Shown here: positions 1 to 5,129 of the stretch, piece by piece | How the letters are laid out: every line of letters starts with the position of its first letter | How positions within the stretch are numbered: position 1 is the first letter of the stretch | Assembly: GCA_927911515.1 (NCBI GenBank) | Contig: CAKMQH010000085.1 | Span: 1-5,129 of the forward strand | Length of the DNA: 5,129 nucleotides | Origin: an uncultured Neisseria sp. | GTDB taxonomy: Bacteria; Pseudomonadota; Gammaproteobacteria; Burkholderiales; Neisseriaceae | Reading direction: 5' to 3' | Made by a program: the position numbers and the translations under genes | The notes under the pieces: generated by a model | Database searches by the model: none | Told to the model about the DNA's origin: nothing | What the model saw: the letters and a program-made list of their open reading frames with translations, nothing else

Positions 1-1
1 G

Positions 2-172
2 TTTGATACGGTAAACGATGCCGACGGTGCATGGTCGGGGCAATGGCAGGTTCGGGTAACGCCGACCATCGTTTTGGTGAAAAACGGCCGCGTGCGCCAC
101 AGTACGACTGGACTATCCGGCTATTGGGGTTTGCGCGCACGTATCGGATTATTGGATTTGCTCGATTCTTGA
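2..172 (+). CDS. Thioredoxin-fold thiol-disulfide protein, C-terminal part (5' end outside window)
   Basis: This reading frame is open from the window edge to a TGA at 170-172 and gives 56 residues, FDTVNDADGA... ending GLLDLLDS. The segment VTPTIVLVKNGRV (about residues 19-31 of the visible part) fits the cis-proline loop and following strand of the thioredoxin fold, with P21 as the likely cis-Pro. The following TTGLSGYWGLRARI resembles the tail of TlpA/ScsD-like protein disulfide oxidoreductases, where a W-G-L-R-x-R motif is common. Such proteins act in the cell envelope and reduce or oxidise cysteine pairs in other proteins. The CXXC active site and any signal peptide or membrane anchor lie upstream of the window, so redox direction and location cannot be judged. 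The gene converges on the efflux operon and shares the hairpin at 191-219 with it. The fold assignment is fairly secure; the exact family is not. Confidence 0.7.
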   Translation, partial: FDTVNDADGAWSGQWQVRVTPTIVLVKNGRVRHSTTGLSGYWGLRARIGLLDLLDS

Positions 173-190
173 GCATCAGGCAATCAAAAG

Positions 191-219
191 GGGCCGTCTG
201 AACATTTTTCAGACGGCCC
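191..219. terminator. Bidirectional terminator made of an inverted DUS pair
   Basis: Two perfect 12-bp arms, GGGCCGTCTGAA (191-202) and TTCAGACGGCCC (208-219), flank a 5-base loop. Each arm contains the ten-base uptake sequence GCCGTCTGAA; the full 12-mer differs at the first base from AGGCCGTCTGAA. On the minus strand the stem is followed by TTTT (189-186), giving a plausible intrinsic terminator for the outer-membrane gene, whose stop codon is 6 bases away. On the plus strand the downstream bases are only moderately T-rich (TTATCCTTATT), so it may also end the thioredoxin-family gene. Inverted DUS pairs acting as terminators between convergent genes are well known in Neisseria. Termination itself is inferred. 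Confidence 0.85.
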
Positions 220-225
220 TTATCC

Positions 226-1607
226 TTATTTCGGCGTGTAACGTCCCGCCATCGCTTTATACACCATGTTTTCGTATTTCAGCGTCTCGTACCGCTGGCT
301 CAGCACGTTTTGGGCGGAGCTGTATTCCGTGTTCAGCGCTTCAAGCCAGTCTTTCAGCTCGTTTTTGCCGTGTTGGTAGCGCACTTGGTAGTAGCGGCTG
401 TTTTTGCGGTCGAGTGTGTAACGCTGCTCTTGGTTGGCAAGCTGGGCTTGGGCGTTTTGGTAGGCCAGATAATTGGTGTTGACTTCGTTGAGCGCGGTGG
501 TGAGGGCTTTCTCAAACGAGAGGCGGGCATTGTCGAAGTTGGCCTGTGCGGTTTTGTCGTTCCATTTCAATGTGTTCCAGTTGAGAAACGGCAGGTTTAC
601 CGCCACCGTGCCGCCCAGCATGGGCACGTTGAACGCGCTTTTGGCCTGGTTTGACGATGTGCCCAAAGTCGCGCCCAGTGTGATGCTCGGATACCAGCTT
701 CGTTTTTGCGCGGTGAGCGATTGCAGGGAAGACTGCACGCGGTATTCGGCGGCGCGCAGGTCGGGGCGGTTGGCCAGGACGGTAATCGGCACATTCAAAT
801 CCACGCCTTTGACACCCGGCAGGCGGTAGGCGGCGGGATCGGTGGCGATGGTTTCGTTTGGTTTCAAATTCAGCAGGTTGCGCAGGGTTTGGATTTGCGC
901 CTCGCGGCTGTTTTCAGCGCAATCAGGCTGTTTTGCGCGGAAAGCAGCGATTGGCGCGCCTGCGTCGGCTCGCTGGAATCGGCGCGGCCGAGGCGGAATT
1001 TTGCGTCGGCAATGCGGGCGATTTCCTGATACTGCTTGACGGATTTTTCGGCCAGCGTCATGGCTTCGTTGAGGTAGGCGATGTTGAAATAAGCGTCGGC
1101 CACGTTGTTCACCAGCGTGAGCCGCGTGTTGGCCATGTCCTGCTGGGTGGCCTGATATTCCCACACCTGCGCGTCGGCGGTGGCACTGAGTTTGCGCCAC
1201 AAATCCAATTCGTAGCTCAAGCCGAGCTGGCTGCCGTAGGTGCTGCCGCGATCGCCGGTTTTCAGGTTTTTCGAGGTGGAGGCGTTGAGCGCGCCGCTGA
1301 ATTTGGGCACTAAGTCCGCGCCGAGAATATTGGCCTGATACAGGGCTTTATTGACGCTGATCGCGGCCTGTTTCAGGTCGATATTATTGGCCAGAGCCTG
1401 CTCGGTCAGCGCGTTAAGCTGCGGGCTTTGGTAGATTTCCCACCAGTTGCCGTTTACGTCGTAACGCTCGGCGGCTTCGGCAGCAGACATCACTTTGCCC
1501 GTGGATTCGAGCGTGAGTGCCTGCTCGGTGCTGTGCACGGCGCAGCCGCTCAATACAGCGGCAAGGATGAGGACGGAGGTCGTCTGAAAGAGGGGTTTGG
1601 TTTGCAT
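226..1607 (-). CDS. NodT/OprM-family outer-membrane efflux lipoprotein, frameshifted
   Basis: This is the outer-membrane duct of a tripartite exporter (TolC superfamily). The start at 1607 gives MQTKPLFQTTSVLILAAVLSG followed by Cys22, a lipoprotein signal peptide with lipobox LSGC, so the mature protein should be lipid-anchored. Family marks seen: NWWEIYQSPQLNALTEQAL near residue 53, LSYELDLWRKL in the first repeat, and ANRPDLRAAEYRV and the C-terminal long helices in the second repeat. The frame breaks near residue 231: the minus strand reads GCGCTGAAAACAGCC where one more A would give ALKNSREAQIQTLRNLLNLK. As given, the first part stops at 870 after 245 residues, and the rest continues in another frame to TAA at 226. 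Repaired length is about 460 residues, normal for the family. A weak GGA lies about 9 bases before the ATG. The gene follows macB by 67 bp, so it is the likely dedicated partner of MacAB. Real inactivation or a sequencing error are both possible. Confidence 0.85.
1577..1588 (+). repeat. Single DNA uptake sequence (AGGTCGTCTGAA) inside the lipoprotein signal-peptide codons
   Basis: The 12-mer AGGTCGTCTGAA occurs once here, unpaired, within the first 33 bases of the outer-membrane gene. On the coding strand it reads TTCAGACGACCT and spans codons 7-11 (Phe-Gln-Thr-Thr-Ser), part of the signal peptide. It is identical to the dialect in the hairpin between macA and macB and differs by one base from the copies at 1626-1670, only about 40 bp away. 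Its known role in the family is recognition of DNA by the competence pilin ComP during transformation. Confidence 0.8.
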
Positions 1608-1625
1608 GATGTAATTCCGTTTAAG

Positions 1626-1670
1626 TTTCAGACGGCCTTTTGATATTCAAACCCAAAAGGCCGTCTGAAA
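1626..1670. terminator. Inverted DUS pair (AGGCCGTCTGAA) between macB and the outer-membrane gene
   Basis: Perfect 17-bp arms, TTTCAGACGGCCTTTTG (1626-1642) and CAAAAGGCCGTCTGAAA (1654-1670), are separated by 11 bases. Both contain AGGCCGTCTGAA. The stem begins 4 bases after the macB stop codon and ends 18 bases before the start of the outer-membrane gene. The stem is strong, but no T-run follows it on the minus strand (next bases CTTAAACGG), so it may only partly terminate or may protect the 3' end of macAB RNA. There is no room for a promoter between hairpin and start codon, so the outer-membrane gene must rely on read-through or on a promoter inside the end of macB. Confidence 0.8.
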
Positions 1671-1674
1671 AAGT

Positions 1675-3614
1675 TTAATCCTGCGCCAGTGCGTCGATCG
1701 GGTTGAGTTTGGAGGCGCGGTTGGCGGGCATAAAGCCGAAGGCCACGCCGATGGCGGTGGAGCAGACCACTGCGCCGACGATCGAGAGGGTGGAGAAGGT
1801 CATCGGGAAGTCGGTTACAAACTGGTTGAACAGCACGCCGATGGCCAGCGAAATGCCCACGCCGATGAGGCCGCCGATGAGGCAGATGAGCACGGCTTCA
1901 ATCAGAAACTGCTGCAAGATGTTGCTGCGCCTTGCGCCGATGGCCATGCGCACGCCGATTTCTTTGGTGCGCTCGGTTACGGACACGAGCATGATGTTCA
2001 TCACGCCGATACCGCCGACCACCAGCGAAATCACGGCGATGCTGGAAATCAAAAGCGTCATCGTGCCGGTGGTTTTTTCCACCATCTGCTTGATGCTGTC
2101 GCTGTTGTTCATGAAGAAGTCTTCCCGTGCCGTGTCCGCGCTTTCAAAAGCTCGGTCAGGCTTTTTTTCGGCCACTTGGCTGCTCACGTCGTCTTTGATT
2201 TTCACGGTAATCGAGCTGGCGTAGGTTTCGCCGGTAATCTGGTGCATCACGGTGTGTAGGGCGACCACACCATCAGCGAGTCGGAGCTGCCGAAGTTGTT
2301 TTCTTCTTTTTGCAGCACGCCGATCGCGGTGAGCGGGCGTTTTTTTGAACAGGATAGTTTTGCCCAGCGGGTCAACGCCGTCGCCGAAGAGTTTGGTTTT
2401 GACGTTGTCGTCGATCACGGCCACTTGCGCGTCCTGTTTGATGTCGTCTTCGTCAAACAGCCGACCCGAGGCGAGTTTGAGGCCGCGCACGTCGAAATAC
2501 TGGTCGCCCACGCCGTAGAGCATGGCGGTGAGGTCGGTGTTGCGGTAGGTGAGTGTGCCGCTCGATGAGGTTTGCGGGGTTACGGAGGCCACGTAGCCTT
2601 GTTTGGCGATGGCCTGTGCGTCGGCAATCGTGAGTGTTTTGATTCGGCCACTGCGCCGGTCGCCGAAGCCGCGACCGGGGAAATGCTCACGGTGTTCGTG
2701 CCCATCGAATTGATGGTCTTCCAAAATTTTCTGCTGCGAGCCGTTGCCCAAGGCCACCACAGACACCACCGAGGCGATGCCGATGATGATGCCGAGCATG
2801 GTGAGCAGCGAGCGCATTTTGTGCGCGGTAATCGCCTGCACCGACATTTTGAAGGCTTCCATAAACTGGTCGTAATAAAACGACCACGAGGCGTTTTCTT
2901 TCACGCGCTCAACGCTGCTGGGCGGGATGTCGGGGTTTTTCACGGTGTCGGAAATGATTTCGCCGTCGCGGATTTCGATCACGCGGTTGGCGTTGGCGGC
3001 GATACCGGGGTCGTGCGTTACCATAATGACGGTGTGCCCGTCTTCGTGCAGCTTGTGGATGATTTCCATCACGTTTTTGCCGCTGGCGGTGTCGAGCGCG
3101 CCGGTGGTTCGTCGGCGAAGATGATTTCGCCGCCGTTCATCAGGGCGCGGGCGATGGAGACGCGCTGTTGCTGACCGCCGGAAAGTTCGCTGGGTTTGTT
3201 GCCTTCCTTGCCTTCCAAACCCAAATCCTGCAACAGCTTTTCCGCACGATTAGAACGCTCTTTGCCGCCCATGCCCATATACACGGCAGGCAGGGCGACA
3301 TTGTCCCGCGCCGTCAGCGAGCCTAACAAGTTGTAGCGTTGGAAAATAAAGCCGAAGCGTTCGCGCCGCAATGCCGCCAGCTCGTCCGGCTCCATTTTGG
3401 CGGTTTCGATACCGTCGATTTGATACGAACCCGAAGTCGCGCTATCCAAGCAGCCGAGTATGTTCATCAGCGTAGATTTGCCCGAACCGGACTGCCCGAT
3501 GATGGCGACGAAATCGCCCTTCTCTATCGACAGGCTGACATCTTTCAAAACATGAACGCGGTTCGCGCCGCTGCCGAAGTAGCGGTTGATGTTTTTACAT
3601 TCGATTAAGCTCAT
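1675..3614 (-). CDS. macB: MacB: macrolide-type ABC exporter, ATPase fused to FtsX-type permease, frameshifted
   Basis: MacB is an inner-membrane dimer whose ATP cycle drives export through MacA and an outer-membrane duct. The start at 3614 gives MSLIECKNINRYFG, with GGAA 6 bases ahead of the ATG. ATPase marks: Walker A GQSGSGKST (40-48), Q-loop Gln92, signature LSGGQQQRV (144-152), Walker B IIFADEP (164-170). A one-base loss near 3106-3107 (GAACCACCGG where GAACCCACCGG is expected) breaks the frame just after Walker B; the first part stops at 3069. The rest resumes as NVMEIIHKLHEDGHTVIMVTHD, with the H-loop His at about 201 of the repaired protein. It then shows the first membrane helix (LLTMLGIIIGIASVVSVVAL), the periplasmic domain, and three C-terminal helices including VVGGIGVMNIMLVSVTERTKEIGVRM and ending IDALAQD. 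Several mutually cancelling indels at 2122-2718 garble parts of the periplasmic domain. Repaired length is about 645 residues, normal for MacB. The family call is secure; function as given is not. Confidence 0.92.
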
Positions 3615-3650
3615 AAGTGTTTCCGACCGATAATGATGTATGGAGTGGAA

Positions 3651-3700
3651 AGGTCGTCTGAAAGGGGATTTTGCTAAGAAACAAAACTTTCAGACGACCT
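3651..3700. repeat. Inverted DUS pair (AGGTCGTCTGAA) between macA and macB
   Basis: Perfect 14-bp arms, AGGTCGTCTGAAAG (3651-3664) and CTTTCAGACGACCT (3687-3700), flank a 22-base loop. The pair sits in the 95-bp gap between the macA stop and the macB start, 36 bp before the macB ATG. The following minus-strand bases (TTCCACTCC) contain no real T-run, so full termination is unlikely; attenuation, RNA stabilisation or simply DNA uptake are the plausible roles. Its T at the fourth base is the variant associated with the mucosa/sicca branch of Neisseria, unlike the C-type copies further downstream in the same operon. Confidence 0.8.
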
Positions 3701-3709
3701 GTTGCCTAT

Positions 3710-4890
3710 TTATCCCGGCGGACCGCCCTGCATAGCGCGTTGTGCCGCTTCAGCCTGCTCCGCCGCGCTCATTTCCGACATCACCACCTTGTCGCCTTCT
3801 TTCAAACCGCTTTTGACTTCGGTATTCATACTGTCTTTCAGACCGACCGTAATCTCGCGTTCCGAAGCTTTACCGTCCGCGCCCAAAACGCTGACAAACG
3901 ATTTGCCGTCGTGTTTTTTAATCGTCAGCGTCGGCACGAGCAAAACGTTTTCACGCTGTTGATTTCAATCGTATTCTGCGTCGTCATACCGATAGAAAGT
4001 TTGCCTTCGGGATTAGGCACCAAAGCGCGGGCGTAGTAATAAATCGCATTGGAGGTCGTGTCCGTGCTGGTGGTGTAGCTGCCCAGCGACATCGTGGTCA
4101 AGCCCGGATCGACGCTGTCGAGCTTCGCCTTAATCGGCGTATCCGGTTCGGACAAAATCGTAAACGAAATATCCTGCCCCGCCTTCACCTTCGTAATATC
4201 GCCTTCGGCAATCTGCATTTTGTTCAACATCGTATCCAGATTCGCCAACTGGATAATCGTCGGCGTGGACTGCACCGCATTCACGGTCTGCCCTTCTTCC
4301 ACCGGAATCGCCACCACCGTACCGTCCATCGTCGCAACGATGCGGGTATAGCCCAATTCCGACTCGGCAGTATTGATGGAAATTTTGGTTTGCTTGATGG
4401 CAGCCTTCAGCTCGGCAACATTCGCCTTAGCCGCAGCCAACGCATCCTGCGCGCTTTCCAAATCCTCTTTGGAAGTCGCGTTTTCCTTCCATAAAGCCGC
4501 TTCGCGCTTGTATTTCTTCTCCGCACTGTTCAGCGCAATTCCGGCAGAAACCAATTTCGCCTGATACGTTTCCAGCTTGGATTTTTCCGTATTCAGCGTG
4601 TTCACCTGAGTGGTCGAATTGATTTCCGCAATCAAATCGCCCTTTTTAACCTGCTGCCCGAGCTTGACGTACAGCTTCTTAATCTGCCCCGAAGCCTGCG
4701 CGCCCACCGACACCAAGTTCGACGGCGAAATCTCGCCCGTAGCCGATACCGTCTGGCTAATGTCGCCGCGTTTGACCGTTTCCGTGATGTAAGAAGTTTG
4801 AGGTTCGGGCTGGAAATAAGACCACGCAGCAAACCCAAGTACCGCAGCAACCGTTATTCCGACCGTCCATTTATTAATGATTTTTGCCAT
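3710..4890 (-). CDS. macA: MacA: periplasmic adaptor (membrane fusion protein) of MacAB, frameshifted near its C-terminus
   Basis: MacA links MacB to the outer-membrane duct and stimulates the MacB ATPase. The start at 4890 gives MAKIINKWTVG, with a weak AGAAAG upstream. A single N-terminal membrane anchor spans residues 7-26. The first half-lipoyl segment is around 61-91 (ASGQIKKLYVKLGQQVKKGD). An Ala/Lys/Glu-rich alpha-helical hairpin spans about 95-175, the second half-lipoyl about 178-215 (IVATMDGTVVAIPVEEGQTV), and the beta-barrel domain about 220-310. The frame then breaks: GTGAAAACGTTTTG lacks one A compared with the frame giving VKNVLLVPTLTI, near 3948-3951. As given the first part ends after 321 residues; the membrane-proximal domain (KSFVSVLGADGKASEREITVGL) continues in another frame to TAA at 3710, ending MQGGPPG. 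Repaired length is 393 residues, typical of Neisseria MacA. It is the first gene of the operon and has its own upstream leader. The family call is secure. Confidence 0.92.
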
Positions 4891-5129
4891 AACTGACTTT
4901 CTGATTCATCCATTTCATCTGTTCAATCCGGCACCCGATTCATGTCGCATAATCCCAACACTTATCCGCCGAAAACGCTGAAAACGGACAAATTTTACTG
5001 TAAACATCCACCCCAGCCAAGACAATAACCAAGCAAACTAAAATTTAACTTATTGTTTTAAATAAAAATAATCAAAACCCTTTTCCAGAATATTTCAACG
5101 TATTTACATATTTTCCCAATCTCAATATT
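4891..5129 (-). promoter_or_regulatory. macA upstream region, no gene seen
   Basis: These 239 bases before macA hold no convincing reading frame on either strand. The part nearest macA (4891-4980) has mixed composition; from about 4980 to the window edge it is markedly AT-rich, as expected for a promoter region, and includes several A/T runs (for instance 5041-5072). No DUS occurs here. Whether the region ends at another gene, or which way that gene points, cannot be seen. Confidence 0.55.
4992..5020 (-). promoter_or_regulatory. Candidate sigma-70 promoter for the macA-macB-outer-membrane operon
   Basis: Reading the minus strand, TTGGCT (5020-5015, four of six matches to TTGACA) is followed after exactly 17 bases by TAAAAT (4997-4992, five of six matches to TATAAT). 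A transcript would begin near 4985, giving a leader of about 95 bases before the macA ATG. Spacing is ideal, but in AT-rich DNA such matches also arise by chance. No operator was recognised. Confidence 0.45.

Noticed and set aside
310..1313. Several plus-strand open frames of 65-151 codons opposite the outer-membrane gene
   Set aside because: They are antisense shadows in GC-rich coding DNA, rich in Arg/Gly/Val, overlap one another in different frames, and show no recognisable motif; the minus strand shows clear family motifs.
2162..2346. Two seven-base A runs in macB as phase-variation switches
   Set aside because: Known Neisseria phase-variable tracts are usually longer, and each run is offset by other indels nearby, so length change would not act as a clean on/off switch.
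1703..3174. Plus-strand open frames of up to 200 codons opposite macB
   Set aside because: They mirror conserved MacB codons and have low-complexity compositions without domains; there is no ribosome site or promoter to support them.
911..3951. Programmed ribosomal frameshifting as the explanation for the breaks
   Set aside because: The breaks lie in unrelated positions of three genes, lack a clear slippery heptamer plus stimulator, and macB has further offset indels; no such mechanism is known for these families.
3671..4792. Plus-strand open frames opposite macA and in the macA-macB gap
   Set aside because: They are antisense to well-conserved MacA sequence; the one starting in the gap begins inside the DUS hairpin loop and its protein is not recognisable.
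5041..5129. AT-rich stretch at the right edge as a mobile element end or CRISPR leader
   Set aside because: No terminal inverted repeat, no direct repeats of suitable size and no spacer pattern; ordinary AT-rich intergenic DNA explains it.

Overview
The window looks like chromosomal DNA from a commensal Neisseria or a close relative in the Neisseriaceae. The main evidence is the DNA uptake sequence (DUS) core GTCTGAA, present in several complete copies. Three pairs form inverted repeats at gene ends, the typical Neisseria arrangement. Two DUS dialects occur: AGGCCGTCTGAA (between macB and the outer-membrane gene) and AGGTCGTCTGAA (between macA and macB, plus one copy inside the outer-membrane gene). 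Neither is the AT-prefixed form usual in meningococcus and gonococcus, so a commensal of the mucosa/sicca/subflava kind is more likely. The species itself cannot be fixed from this sequence.

Layout: positions 2-172 (+) hold the last 56 residues of a thioredoxin-fold, probably periplasmic, thiol-disulfide protein. A bidirectional DUS hairpin (191-219) separates it from a convergent minus-strand operon that fills the rest of the window. In transcription order (right to left) this is a leader region with a candidate sigma-70 promoter (4992-5020), macA (4890-3710, periplasmic adaptor), macB (3614-1675, ABC transporter with fused ATPase and FtsX-type permease) and a NodT/OprM-type outer-membrane efflux lipoprotein gene (1607-226). 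Together they would encode a complete MacAB-type tripartite exporter: MacB binds and hydrolyses ATP, MacA bridges the periplasm, and the outer-membrane protein forms the exit duct. DUS inverted repeats lie in both gaps of the operon as well as at its end.

The striking oddity is that none of the three efflux genes is open as given. Each lacks one base in a short run (near 911-914, 3106-3107 and 3948-3951). macB also carries about seven further small indels between 2122 and 2718 that cancel out and garble short protein stretches. When the indels are repaired on paper, all three genes become full-length, family-typical proteins (about 460, 645 and 393 residues). The protein sequence on both sides of every break remains well conserved. 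I therefore think sequencing or assembly error is more likely than real gene decay, but the sequence alone cannot settle this. I see no evidence for a new biological system. What deserves a second look is the broken-frame pattern, the mixed DUS dialects and the dedicated outer-membrane partner.
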